Source: Gracilibacillus halophilus YIM-C55.5 (GTDB taxonomy: Bacteria; Bacillota; Bacilli; Bacillales; Amphibacillaceae). Taken from it: a stretch of 34,735 nucleotides of DNA. The position numbers were made by a program, and so were the translations under genes. This document shows, piece by piece, positions 17,520-25,475 of this stretch (within the stretch, counting starts at the first letter, position 1; every line of letters begins with the position of its first letter). The DNA lies in NCBI RefSeq assembly GCF_000359605.1, contig NZ_APML01000010.1, positions 1-34,735 on the forward strand, read 5' to 3'. A model generated the notes under the pieces. It did not search any database. It was not told the origin of the DNA and was given only the letters and a program-made list of their open reading frames with translations.

Positions 17520-18797
17520 ATGCTTCAAACTTATAAAGAGGCAGAGGAATTTCTCTGGTCACGACGAGGTTTAGGAATCAAGCCGGGATTTGAGCGACTT
17601 GATATCTTATTGGAATACATTGATCATCCAGAAAATACTATTCCGACCATCCACATCGCAGGTACCAATGGAAAAGGGTCTACCTTGACGTTTATCGCCA
17701 ATGCCCTGCAAGAAAATGGCTACCGTGTTGGCACATTTACTTCACCTGGCTTACCATCTGTACGTGATCATATGGCGATTAACCATCACACGATATCAAA
17801 AGCTGATTTTTTAATGTGTGTCAATCGATTGATTCCAATCATTCAACAAATGGATCATGAAAACCATGCTCCTACTGAATATGAAATTTTAATGGCGATA
17901 ACATTGCTCTATTTTAAAGAAAACGTGGATATAGCAGTGATTGAAACCTGTATGGGAGGAAGAGAGGATGTCACCAATCGTGTAAACCCGATCGTTACCG
18001 TGATTACGACAGTAGGATATGACCATATGACTTTTCTTGGTCATCGTTTAATCGATATCGCATCCCATAAAGCGGGAATCATGAAAACAAATGTACCAGT
18101 CATTGTTGGCAACTTGCCCGAAGAAGCGTTAGCAGTTGTTGAGGAAAATGCAAAGCAAAAACAAGCACCGTCAATCGTTTATGATAAGGATTTTTTCATA
18201 ACTGATAGACAATATACAAGGATCAAACAATCATTTACGATTCATACCAAAAATCATTGTTTCCCGTTATCCATTCAAATGGCCGGGGTCCATCAAACAG
18301 ATAATGCAACACTCGCATTTATGGCTCTGCAATCGTTACAAGAGAGAGGATACGTGCTTCAAGAGGAAAAAATAGCGGATGCTTTTTACCGAACAGTATT
18401 ACCATTACGTATAGAAAAAGTTCAGAAGTATCCGGACGTTCTTCTAGATGGCGCGCATAATACTGCGAGTACCGAACAGTTCGTGCATTCGATTGATCGA
18501 GATGATTATCAACATATTTATGTGTTATTTAGTGCGTTCCGTGATAAACAAGTAGATCAAATGCTAACGATTTTACAACAGCTAACGAATCACATCATTA
18601 TAACAAGTTTCCCTCATCCGCGCAGTTTGTCAAGGAATGATCTCTCTAAAACAAATCATTCAATATATATAGAAGATGCGGAGGAGGCTTACCTAGCGAT
18701 TAAGGACAAATTACAAAAAAATGACCTCTTCATCATCACTGGCTCACTCCATTTTGTATCATATATGCGACAACGTTTTTGGGACGTCGAAGACTAA
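17520..18797 (+). CDS. folC: Folylpolyglutamate synthase / dihydrofolate synthase
   Basis: Mur-ligase-family enzyme adding glutamate to folates. The P-loop is 'HIAGTNGKGSTLTFIANAL' near residue 43-61, followed by 'GTFTSPGLPSVRDHMAIN', 'IAVIETCMGGREDVTN', 'VGYDHMTFLGH' with the metal-binding histidine, and 'VLLDGAHNTASTEQF' in the C-terminal domain. Length is 425 residues, in the usual range. AAGAAGGTG precedes ATG 17520. It shares a short divergent control region with the ATP-grasp gene. In bacilli folC follows valS and precedes comC, as here. Confidence 0.96.
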   Translation: MLQTYKEAEEFLWSRRGLGIKPGFERLDILLEYIDHPENTIPTIHIAGTNGKGSTLTFIANALQENGYRVGTFTSPGLPSVRDHMAINHHTISKADFLMCVNRLIPIIQQMDHENHAPTEYEILMAITLLYFKENVDIAVIETCMGGREDVTNRVNPIVTVITTVGYDHMTFLGHRLIDIASHKAGIMKTNVPVIVGNLPEEALAVVEENAKQKQAPSIVYDKDFFITDRQYTRIKQSFTIHTKNHCFPLSIQMAGVHQTDNATLAFMALQSLQERGYVLQEEKIADAFYRTVLPLRIEKVQKYPDVLLDGAHNTASTEQFVHSIDRDDYQHIYVLFSAFRDKQVDQMLTILQQLTNHIIITSFPHPRSLSRNDLSKTNHSIYIEDAEEAYLAIKDKLQKNDLFIITGSLHFVSYMRQRFWDVED

Positions 18798-18821
18798 CTA
18801 GCATGATCCTTCATATAGATA

Positions 18822-18913
18822 CGCGAAAAATCAAAATTTTTTAGTGGTGTTTTTCGTGTATAATGAATAATAGGGTAGCGGTGGCTGACCAAGTAGCCGC
18901 AAACTCACTAAAA
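18822..18913 (+). promoter_or_regulatory. comC upstream region: hairpin, -10 element and short structured leader
   Basis: CGCGAAAAA (18822-18830) pairs with TTTTTCGTG (18850-18858), possibly ending folC transcripts. TATAAT follows at 18859-18864 with no clear -35. In the leader, GC-bulge-GGCT (18878-18886) pairs with AGCCGC (18895-18900) around loop GACCAAGT. TTTTAGTG (18839-18846) and CACTAAAA (18906-18913) form a further dyad spanning the promoter. No known RNA family is recognised. Confidence 0.4.
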
Positions 18914-18928
18914 TGAGGAGGATGATAA

Positions 18929-19699
18929 ATGGAAGTATTCTTGATGGTTATATTGTTTGTTCTTGGTTTATGCTTTGGGTCATTTTTTAATGTCGTTGGA
19001 TTACGCATACCGAGAAACGAATTTCTTTCAACCCCGTATTCGGTTTGTCCAAACTGTGAAGAAAGGTTGCATTGGCGTGAATTGGTTCCTGTTGTCTCTT
19101 ATTTGATCCAAAAGGGAAACTGCAAACATTGTCATGCTTCTATTTCATCGATTTACCCAGTGATAGAGCTATTAACGGGTATTCTCTTTGTCGCAAGCTA
19201 CCTCGTCACCGATTCATATGTGGAACTAATAACTGTACTTGTGTTTTGTAGTCTCTTCTTAATCATTATTGTCACTGATCTTACCTATATGATCATCCCT
19301 AACCGCATTTTAATTAGTTTTCTTCCACTGTTTCTTTTGATGCGTATCATTTCTCCGTTAGATCCTTGGTGGTCAAGTATAGTTGGGTCAATCGTTGGCT
19401 ATTTGATAATCGCTTTTGTTATTGCCATTTCAAAAGGCGGGATGGGGGCTGGAGATATGAAATTATTTGCGCTCATCGGTGTTTTCGTTGGTTTTCCGTC
19501 GATTTTTCTCACTATATTTCTAGCAACAATTTACGGTCTCTTATTTAGCTTAGTTATGCTTCTTCGTTCAAAGTTTTCCGTGTCGAAAGTAATCCCCTTT
19601 GGTCCTGCGATTGTTCTTGCTGGGTTAACGGTTTATCTCTATTCAAATCAAATAATTAAATGGTATGGTAGCCTCACTTCAATTCTTCTCTATCAGTAA
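18929..19699 (+). CDS. comC: ComC, type IV prepilin peptidase (A24 family)
   Basis: Membrane aspartic protease that cleaves and N-methylates competence pseudopilins such as ComGC. The cytoplasmic zinc-finger-like pair 'CPNCEERLHW' and 'GNCKHC' is at residues ~37-74. The catalytic aspartates lie in 'VTDLTYMIIPNRIL' and 'GGMGAGDMKLFALIGVFVG'. About seven to eight membrane segments. Length is 256 residues. GAGGAGGATG precedes ATG 18929. Following folC is the conserved bacillar position. The presence of both zinc cysteine pairs and both aspartates suggests an active enzyme. Confidence 0.95.
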   Translation: MEVFLMVILFVLGLCFGSFFNVVGLRIPRNEFLSTPYSVCPNCEERLHWRELVPVVSYLIQKGNCKHCHASISSIYPVIELLTGILFVASYLVTDSYVELITVLVFCSLFLIIIVTDLTYMIIPNRILISFLPLFLLMRIISPLDPWWSSIVGSIVGYLIIAFVIAISKGGMGAGDMKLFALIGVFVGFPSIFLTIFLATIYGLLFSLVMLLRSKFSVSKVIPFGPAIVLAGLTVYLYSNQIIKWYGSLTSILLYQ

Positions 19700-19872
19700 T
19701 TCGTCATTACATTTACAACATCCAAGGATATTTTTGGTATTGTCTATCTTTTGCTGAAAAGTGAACAAATGAATCTCTGGTTTTATAAGTAATGGATCGC
19801 GCTTAGTGTTGGCAAATGATGGTGAAAGAAGTCATTTTTTCGCATATATTAAGGAAACTTTTTATGATGGTT

Positions 19873-19901
19873 TTGACAAAACTCGTCTTACATTTTACAA
19901 G
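19873..19901 (+). promoter_or_regulatory. Candidate promoter of the spoIIB-like gene
   Basis: A perfect TTGACA (19873-19878), 17-base spacer, and TACAAG (19896-19901), a poor -10. The same stretch read on the minus strand holds TTTTGTCAAAA, close to a Spo0A box core (TGTCGAA, 6 of 7). The remaining 19700-19872 shows nothing recognisable. Confidence 0.4.
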
Positions 19902-19947
19902 CAGTATGATAGGCTGATAGACAAATAATAGAAGTGAGGGATGATCT

Positions 19948-20901
19948 GTGAAACATAAACGAGATATATCCGTTCATATAAACCATCAAAAGAAAGAACC
20001 TTCTTATACCAATCAAGATAAAGAACACGATTCGGTCCATTCTTATTTGGAAAAAATAAATGAGGCGCAATATCAAAAGCGAACAGACATGTCTGACAGT
20101 CAGGAAGATCATGTTTATCGGAGAGATTACCTCACTGAAACCTCTCAAGAAACCAACATATTTCCTCGGAAGAAGATGAATCGATGGAAAGATTATAAGT
20201 CGTATATATTATCAGCGGTGGCAGCTGTTATCATTGGTTCATTGTTTGGCTTATTTATGTTGAAAATTTTTGTTGATATGGATCCTGAAGAAGTAGCATT
20301 TCAAGACGACCAACGCGTAAATGCAACTGGCGATCCTGAGGAAGAATCGAATCGCGCATCTTCTAATCAATCATCTGACTCGAAGACGACAGCATTTGAA
20401 TTTGATTCTTCTCAAGCTTATGTAGTACAAGCAGGCGTATTTAGTTCAAATGAATCAGCAAACAAATATGTTACCAAGTTAGAAGATAAAGGGTCGCAAG
20501 CGATGGTCTGGGAAAAAGAAGGTACATTTCATGTCTTTATTGGTGTGCATGATTCAGTGGATGCATCCAAACAATTTGCTCGTCAAGCATTTCAATTAGA
20601 TCAAGACATTTATCCTGCTAAAGAATGGCGAACAGAAGCGTTTACCATAAATATGACCGCAGCAGAAAAAGAATGGTTCGATCCATTACCTGAATTAATA
20701 AATCAAACGATAGCTGGGACTGTTTCAGTAGACGAATGGAACAATTGGTTACAGCAACAACCAGATCAGTCCGAAACCATATCACCTCTGATTGAGAAAG
20801 TAGAAGCCATCATACCACTAGCTCGTGAGGATAAATCTTCACAAGAACTACAAGTCGCATTGTTAGAATTATGGTATACAATGGTTGGATTAAAAGCATA
20901 G
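19948..20901 (+). CDS. spoIIB: SpoIIB-like SPOR-domain membrane protein
   Basis: A protein of 317 residues with a charged cytoplasmic N-terminus, one membrane segment ('ILSAVAAVIIGSLFGLFMLK') around residue 88-108, and a SPOR peptidoglycan-binding domain around residues 150-225 ('AYVVQAGVFSSNESANKYVT', then 'GTFHVFIGVHDSVDASKQFA'). This architecture and the position between comC and radC match SpoIIB, which helps septal peptidoglycan thinning and engulfment at sporulation. GTG 19948 follows GTGAGGG. The maf gene that follows spoIIB in B. subtilis is missing. Confidence 0.82.
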   Translation: MKHKRDISVHINHQKKEPSYTNQDKEHDSVHSYLEKINEAQYQKRTDMSDSQEDHVYRRDYLTETSQETNIFPRKKMNRWKDYKSYILSAVAAVIIGSLFGLFMLKIFVDMDPEEVAFQDDQRVNATGDPEEESNRASSNQSSDSKTTAFEFDSSQAYVVQAGVFSSNESANKYVTKLEDKGSQAMVWEKEGTFHVFIGVHDSVDASKQFARQAFQLDQDIYPAKEWRTEAFTINMTAAEKEWFDPLPELINQTIAGTVSVDEWNNWLQQQPDQSETISPLIEKVEAIIPLAREDKSSQELQVALLELWYTMVGLKA

Positions 20902-21007
20902 TTAGATTCGTTATGTTGAGCGTGGAAAGGTAGATAAATCGATCATTCTGTGTATGAAAATGGATAATTTAGAATAACTTGATGTCAAATATAGCGCTTT
21001 TTTGATT

Positions 21008-21036
21008 TTGCCGAAATGACATGTTCTTTGTACAAT
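21008..21036 (+). promoter_or_regulatory. radC promoter
   Basis: TTGCCG (21008-21013), exactly 17 bases, then TACAAT (21031-21036). It would start transcription near 21043, about 55 bases before radC. Confidence 0.55.
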
Positions 21037-21097
21037 CAAAGCAATCAAATGAGTGAAAGAAACTGATTTGAAATTTGTACAAAGGAGATGATTTTGT

Positions 21098-21646
21098 GTG
21101 GATAAACTCACATTAACAATGAAGGAGGTACCAAAACAAGATCGGCCAAGAGAGCGGTTGTTGGAATATGGACCAAACGTACTCTCAAATCAAGAGATTA
21201 TGGCTATACTACTAGGTTCAGGAACACGTAAAGAAAATGTTCATCAATTAGCAGAGCGCGTGCTGCAACATTTTGAAGGAGTAGGTCTATTGCGCGAAGT
21301 CACCATAGAAGAATTGATGGAGATTAACGGTATTGGCATGGCTAAAGGGGTACAATTGTTAGCAGCGATTGAATTAGGCAAACGCATTCATCAATATCGT
21401 GAGAAAGATCGTGTGATCATAAGAAGTCCAGAAGATGGAGCAAATTACGTGATGGAAGAGATGAGAACATTGAAACAAGAGCATTTTGTGGCTATTTTCC
21501 TAGACACGAAAAATCACGTCATTCATCGGCAAACGGTTTTTATCGGTTCATTAAACGCCTCTATTGTCCACCCTCGTGAAATCTATCGAGAGGCTGTTAA
21601 AAGAGCGGCAGCCTCCATTATATGTGTCCACAATCATCCCTCTGGA
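21098..21646 (+). CDS. radC: radC, 5' exon (183 codons, interrupted by a group II intron)
   Basis: The first part of RadC/YsxA, a JAB1/MPN (JAMM) metallo-domain protein of unclear biochemical role. N-terminal segment 'RPRERLLEYGPNVLSNQEIM' and helix-hairpin-helix region 'EINGIGMAKGVQLLAAIELG', then 'HFVAIFLDTKNHVI' and the metal motif 'CVHNHPSG'. GTG 21098 follows AAAGGAG. Coding continues without the intron into '[15 protein letters not shown]' at 22615. Read straight through, the frame enters the intron and stops at 21658 after V-R-L, giving a truncated protein that keeps the two histidines but lacks the Asp ligand. The joined product is 229 residues, close to the 231 of B. subtilis. Confidence 0.95.
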
Positions 21647-22108
21647 GTGCGCCTATGAAACGATTCATTTTAGCGATTTCTTTAGAAATTTAGAATTCCT
21701 TACCGTGTTCTATGGTCAGCATCTCACCTGGTAAGGGAAACCGAGCCAGGGACAAAAGCATGATGTGAAAAAGGGAAAGAAGATACAATTGGTAGTCTCG
21801 TTTCTCAGACCAAGTGATGTATGGTAAAGGCTAAACTGCTTGAACCCTAGACGAAGGAGCGCTGGATGAGCCATCGAAAATGATGAGAACAATATAGAAC
21901 GCGCATCTCCAGGGCATGTTCTATGGTAAGGATTGTTCTACCGTCCGATCAACAGGAAACCGTCGAACGGGGTACCTAACCATCACGTATCTAAATTGTT
22001 TCGTTAGTAGGGATTGCCTACGTACATTTACTGTATATGGTAACGGAGTCTTCATAGTACTCAACGTTTGCTTGTAATGAGTTTAGCATGGGAAAGGGAG
22101 ACAGGTTG

Positions 22109-22513
22109 ATGACATATAATATGGATAAAAGAAGTAGGAGCACCCATTCAAAACGTCTGGTCAGAACCATTGTTCAAAAATATGGATACGGAGAATTTGA
22201 TCGTTTTGTCAGTCGACATCGCCCCCATTTGATTCATTATGCTGAGGCGTCTATCATTACCATCTTTAATCATGAACTCACTGATATTATGTCAAACTAT
22301 CAACATATGTTAAATAAAAGCTATTTACAAAAAATATTTTATTTAGCGCAACGGAGTTTGATTAAAACTATCGCCCATAAACGAAGAATATCTGCAAAAA
22401 AAGTGACAAAACGAATAAAAGGCAATCCTGAGAGAAAAATAATTGTTACACAACTGGATCAGAACGGTATAGAAAAAGAGTATGCCCTTCTTACAATACG
22501 AGATTTTTATTAA
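22109..22513 (+). CDS. Intron-encoded protein resembling maturase domain X only, no reverse transcriptase
   Basis: A 134-residue basic protein in domain IV, ending 11 bases before domain V. ATG 22109 is chosen because AAAGGGAG lies about nine bases upstream; an earlier in-frame ATG is at 22088. No reverse transcriptase motifs (such as YADD) or HNH motif occur. Residues ~40-105 fit the thumb/domain X pattern of group II maturases and plastid MatK: 'SIITIFNHELTDIMSNYQ' (I-I-x-x-F-N ... N-Y), then 'LQKIFYLAQRSLIKTIAHK' (S-x-x-K-T-x-A-x-K), then 'ISAKKVTKRIKG'. MatK shows the same spacing in its 'SCARTLARKHKS' region. It may be a minimal RNA-binding maturase that splices the host intron, or a remnant of a longer protein whose RT part was deleted. 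The frame and its ribosome site are intact, which favours function. Homology is judged by eye. Confidence 0.72.
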   Translation: MTYNMDKRSRSTHSKRLVRTIVQKYGYGEFDRFVSRHRPHLIHYAEASIITIFNHELTDIMSNYQHMLNKSYLQKIFYLAQRSLIKTIAHKRRISAKKVTKRIKGNPERKIIVTQLDQNGIEKEYALLTIRDFY

Positions 22514-22524
22514 CATCAGCTGGC

Positions 22525-22614
22525 GAGCCGTATACGCTGAAAGGTGTACGTACGGTTCTGAGGGAGAAGCATGAAACCTATTTGTTTAAATAAGGCGCAT
22601 GCCTTCTATCCTAC
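22525..22614 (+). ncRNA. Group II intron domains V and VI
   Basis: Domain V: GAGCCGT (22525-22531) pairs with ACGGTTC (22552-22558), and the catalytic triad AGC is at 22526-22528. Domain VI: AGGG-AGAAG (22561-22569) pairs with CTTCT-A-TCCT (22603-22612), leaving A22608 as a single bulged adenine. The bulge lies seven bases from the 3' end, the expected branch point for lariat formation. Confidence 0.93.
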
Positions 22615-22755
22615 GATCCTTCACCATCACAAGAAGATATTCATGTAACAAAACGCATTTCTGAATCGGGAAAGATCATTGGCATAGATTTATTAGATCA
22701 TCTCGTCATCGGTGATCAAAAATATGTGTCATTAAAAGAAAAAGGTTATTTGTAG
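22615..22755 (+). CDS. radC: radC, 3' exon (46 codons)
   Basis: Continues the JAMM motif after the intron: '[15 protein letters not shown]' supplies the Asp ligand and the conserved S-x-x-D, then '[20 protein letters not shown]' and the terminal 'KEKGYL'. It has no start codon or ribosome site of its own, so it is expressed only if the intron is spliced. The reading frame has no damage, which suggests that the joined protein is still under selection. Confidence 0.94.
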   Translation, partial: DPSPSQEDIHVTKRISESGKIIGIDLLDHLVIGDQKYVSLKEKGYL

Positions 22756-22804
22756 TACTATCCATTTGGAGAAAAATTCAGTATAATAGAAGTAATCGAA
22801 TGAT

Positions 22805-22843
22805 AAGCGCCATTTGCAAAATATTTGTGATGGCGCTTCTTTC
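22805..22843 (+). terminator. Intrinsic terminator after radC
   Basis: AAGCGCCAT (22805-22813) pairs perfectly with ATGGCGCTT (22830-22838), then CTTTCT. The T run is broken. Confidence 0.72.
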
Positions 22844-22878
22844 TCATAGTGATGTATACCTAATTTCTACAATATTAC

Positions 22879-22907
22879 TTGATTGTAGCCTTAATAAAGC
22901 ATAAAAT
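22879..22907 (+). promoter_or_regulatory. mreB promoter
   Basis: TTGATT (22879-22884), 17 bases, TAAAAT (22902-22907). It lies downstream of the radC terminator and about 40 bases before mreB. Confidence 0.5.
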
Positions 22908-22949
22908 ATGGTAGGAATCCTTTGAAAAAACTTGAGAGGAAGAAGACAG

Positions 22950-23990
22950 TTGGGAATGTTTACACTATCGCAAGATTTAGGTATTGATTTAGGTACTGCG
23001 AATACACTTGTTTTTATAAAGGGAAAAGGAATCATTGTACGTGAACCATCAGTGGTTGCCGTTAATAAAACGACTGGTGATATTGAAGCGGTTGGCAGTG
23101 ACGCTAGGAATATGATCGGAAGAACCCCAGGTAATATTTCGGTTGTTCGTCCGATGAAAGACGGTGTCATCGCGGATTATGATACAACGGCAGCGATGAT
23201 GAAACATTATATTAAATTAGCACAAAAAAATCGCTCGTCATTTGCTAAGAAACCAAACGTCATGGTTTGTGTACCATCAGGTATCACGATGGTTGAAGAA
23301 CGAGCGGTCATTGATGCATCAAAACAAGCTGGTGCAAGAGAAGCCTATCCAGTACCAGAGCCATTTGCTGCTGCTATTGGTGCAGGCTTACCAGTATGGG
23401 AACCAACAGGAAGCATGATCGTGGATATTGGTGGTGGTACGACAGAAGTAGCCGTCATATCTCTAGGAGGAATTGTAACGAGTCAATCGATTCGGATAGC
23501 TGGTGATGATATGGATGATGATATTATTCAATACATCAAAAAGAGATATAATTTAATGATCGGAGAACGCTCAGCTGAATCAATCAAATTTGGAATTGGG
23601 GCCGCAAAAACCAATGAGAAGATCGAAGGTATGGATATACGAGGAAGAGATTTATTAACAGGATTGCCAAAAACGATCACCGTAACAGCTTCTGAGATTG
23701 CTTTGTCATTGAAGGATACCATCGAACAAATTGTAGATGCTGTAAAAAACACATTAGAACAAACGCCACCAGAACTTGCAGCAGATATTATGGATCGTGG
23801 AATTGTCCTATCTGGTGGTGGTGCCCTGTTAAAGGATTTGGATAAAGTGATCAGTGATGAAACAAAAATGCCTGTATTCGTTGCAGATGAACCATTAGAT
23901 AGTGTCGCAATAGGTACAGGGAAAGCATTGGAATATATCGATCATTTTCGATCCAATCCCAATGTTTCTACGAAAAGTGTACTTGATTAA
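22950..23990 (+). CDS. mreB: MreB, actin-like rod-shape protein
   Basis: Actin-family ATPase that directs side-wall peptidoglycan synthesis under the membrane. The phosphate-1 motif is '[19 protein letters not shown]', the connect and phosphate-2 motifs are '[20 protein letters not shown]', and the adenosine motif is '[17 protein letters not shown]'. Length is 346 residues, in the 335-350 range of the family. TTG 22950 is preferred because GAGAGGAAG ends about eight bases before it; ATG 22956 is an alternative that removes two residues. First gene of the mreBCD-minCD block. Confidence 0.96.
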   Translation: MGMFTLSQDLGIDLGTANTLVFIKGKGIIVREPSVVAVNKTTGDIEAVGSDARNMIGRTPGNISVVRPMKDGVIADYDTTAAMMKHYIKLAQKNRSSFAKKPNVMVCVPSGITMVEERAVIDASKQAGAREAYPVPEPFAAAIGAGLPVWEPTGSMIVDIGGGTTEVAVISLGGIVTSQSIRIAGDDMDDDIIQYIKKRYNLMIGERSAESIKFGIGAAKTNEKIEGMDIRGRDLLTGLPKTITVTASEIALSLKDTIEQIVDAVKNTLEQTPPELAADIMDRGIVLSGGGALLKDLDKVISDETKMPVFVADEPLDSVAIGTGKALEYIDHFRSNPNVSTKSVLD

Positions 23991-24008
23991 GTAGGGGTAA
24001 TGATACGG

Positions 24009-24884
24009 ATGTTTCAAAAGAAAAAATTATTTATGATATTAATTAGTCTCATTATTTTAGTTGGACTAATTGGTTTTTCAGTAAGAGAAAGAACGAACGT
24101 AACGATGGTGGAAAAATTCATTCATGATTCAGTAGGCTGGATTCAAGAGATTGTGAATATGCCAGTTTCAGCTGTCATGACATTTTCGGAGAATATTCAA
24201 GATATCCGAAATGTGTATGAAGAGAATCAGCGTTTAAAATCGAATTTAGAAAATTTGCGCCAGTTGGAGTATAAAAATCAGGAACTTTCACAAGAGATGG
24301 AAGAATTAGAAGCTATTTTAGACAAGTCTGAAACGGATTTCTTGCAAAATTTCGATGCAATTCAGGCTTCTGTTATTGCGAGAAGTAAGGAACAATGGTT
24401 TCAACAAATCACCATCAATAAAGGAACTGATGATGGTATTCAAAAGAATATGGCTGTTATTACAGGTCAAGGAATGATAGGTAAAGTACAAACGACTTCA
24501 CCGTTTAGCTCCACGGTGTTATTGTTAAATGGTTTTGATAATTCTAATCGTATATCCGTTAATGTTGATCAAGGAGATAGTAATCAAGATATGAGTGGCT
24601 TTATTCTTGGTTACAATGAAGAACGAGAATTGTTAGAATTGGAATTAAACGAAAATGACCAACAAGTAGAAGCTGGTCACATGGTATTTTCTTCAGGTTT
24701 AGGCGGTATGTTCCCTAAGGGATTAGAAATTGGAGAAATTCAAGAAGTGAGTGAAGACCAATACGACTTGGCTCAAGTTGCGCTTGTTGAACCATCTGCT
24801 GATCTGGAAGACGTGCAACATGTAATGGTCATTGATCGAGCAGCAGACACTGTGAATACAACGACAGAGGAGGAAGAGGAATGA
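24009..24884 (+). CDS. mreC: MreC, rod-shape-determining protein
   Basis: Bitopic membrane protein that links MreB to the extracellular cell-wall machinery. One membrane segment ('LFMILISLIILVGLIGFSV') near the N-terminus, a coiled coil around residues 65-105, then the beta-barrel MreC domain ('QQITINKGTDDGIQKNMAVI', 'GMIGKVQTTSPFSSTVLLL', 'VFSSGLGGMFPKGLEIGEI'). ATG 24009 suits the AGGGG at 23993-23997 better than the nearer ATG 24000, though spacing is long. Length is 291 residues, as usual. It ends in an acidic tail and overlaps mreD by four bases. Confidence 0.95.
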   Translation: MFQKKKLFMILISLIILVGLIGFSVRERTNVTMVEKFIHDSVGWIQEIVNMPVSAVMTFSENIQDIRNVYEENQRLKSNLENLRQLEYKNQELSQEMEELEAILDKSETDFLQNFDAIQASVIARSKEQWFQQITINKGTDDGIQKNMAVITGQGMIGKVQTTSPFSSTVLLLNGFDNSNRISVNVDQGDSNQDMSGFILGYNEERELLELELNENDQQVEAGHMVFSSGLGGMFPKGLEIGEIQEVSEDQYDLAQVALVEPSADLEDVQHVMVIDRAADTVNTTTEEEEE

Positions 24885-25423
24885 ATCGCTGGATATCTTT
24901 CATCTTACCTTTCCTTTGTCTGCTCTTGATTGTACTTGAGGGATCAATGAGTATGATATTTCAACAAACCCAGTTATGGGACGACGCATTTGTCATTTCA
25001 CACTGGGTGCTATTATTTTTAGTTTATATAGCGGTGTTTTTTGACCAAGAACATACATATTATGCACTAGCTTTTGCCGTTATTTTCGGCACCATTGTTG
25101 ATATCGTTTATACAGAAGTAATTGGTGTTTATTTATTCGCATATACGGCAGTGATTTATGTAATAAAAGGGTTTATGCGTTGGTTTCATCAAAACTTTTA
25201 TGTAGCGATGATTTTGTCATTTTTTAGTATTGTCGTTGCTGATCTATCGATTTATTTTTTATATAAATTATTACAAGTCCATCAAGAAAGTTGGGAGATA
25301 TATTGGCAATCAAGGCTAATTCCAACCATTGTTTGGAATATGTTATCTAGCATTTTGTTTTATCTATTGTTTGCTAAAAGGCTCTCCAACTGGTCATATA
25401 TCAAATTCGAAAAATCCGATTAA
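24881..25423 (+). CDS. mreD: MreD, rod-shape-determining membrane protein
   Basis: A 180-residue hydrophobic protein with five to six membrane segments and a conserved D-x-x-Y motif region ('FGTIVDIVYTEVIGVYLFAY'). The position directly after mreC, with an ATGA overlap, identifies it, since MreD sequences diverge. It works with MreB and MreC in rod-shape maintenance. Confidence 0.9.
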   Translation: MNRWISFILPFLCLLLIVLEGSMSMIFQQTQLWDDAFVISHWVLLFLVYIAVFFDQEHTYYALAFAVIFGTIVDIVYTEVIGVYLFAYTAVIYVIKGFMRWFHQNFYVAMILSFFSIVVADLSIYFLYKLLQVHQESWEIYWQSRLIPTIVWNMLSSILFYLLFAKRLSNWSYIKFEKSD

Positions 25424-25475
25424 AATTCAATGTGATTGAAATCATAGTGTTTGTCATGGTAAGGGGTTGAAATTT

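Larger units (their letters stand above)
21647..22614 (+). mobile_element. Group II intron in radC (968 nt)
   Basis: The 5' end is GTGCG (21647-21651), the group II consensus, and the 3' end is CCTAC (22610-22614), fitting the AY rule. Removing exactly this stretch rejoins radC in frame. Domain V is at 22525-22558 and domain VI at 22561-22612. Exon pairing is visible: IBS1 CTCTGGA (21640-21646) with EBS1 TCCAGGG (21908-21914, one G-U), and IBS2 TCATCC (21634-21639) with EBS2 GGATGA (21864-21869, perfect). C21907, just 5' of EBS1, could pair with G22615, the first base of the 3' exon. The region 21659-22087 is domains I-III with no gene. A GGTAACGGAG block near 22040 resembles the conserved stretch just before domain IV. 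Domain IV holds only the short ORF at 22109-22513. Confidence 0.95.

Noticed and set aside
22088..22108. ATG 22088 as the intron ORF start
   Set aside because: The AAAGGGAG lies after this codon and is well spaced for ATG 22109; the seven extra residues are mostly that site.
21098..22755. radC as a broken pseudogene with a frameshift or early stop
   Set aside because: The stop at 21658 lies inside a group II intron with full ends; joining 21646 to 22615 restores an intact frame.
22844..23170. 108-residue minus-strand frame over the mreB start
   Set aside because: A shadow of mreB and its promoter region; low-complexity translation.
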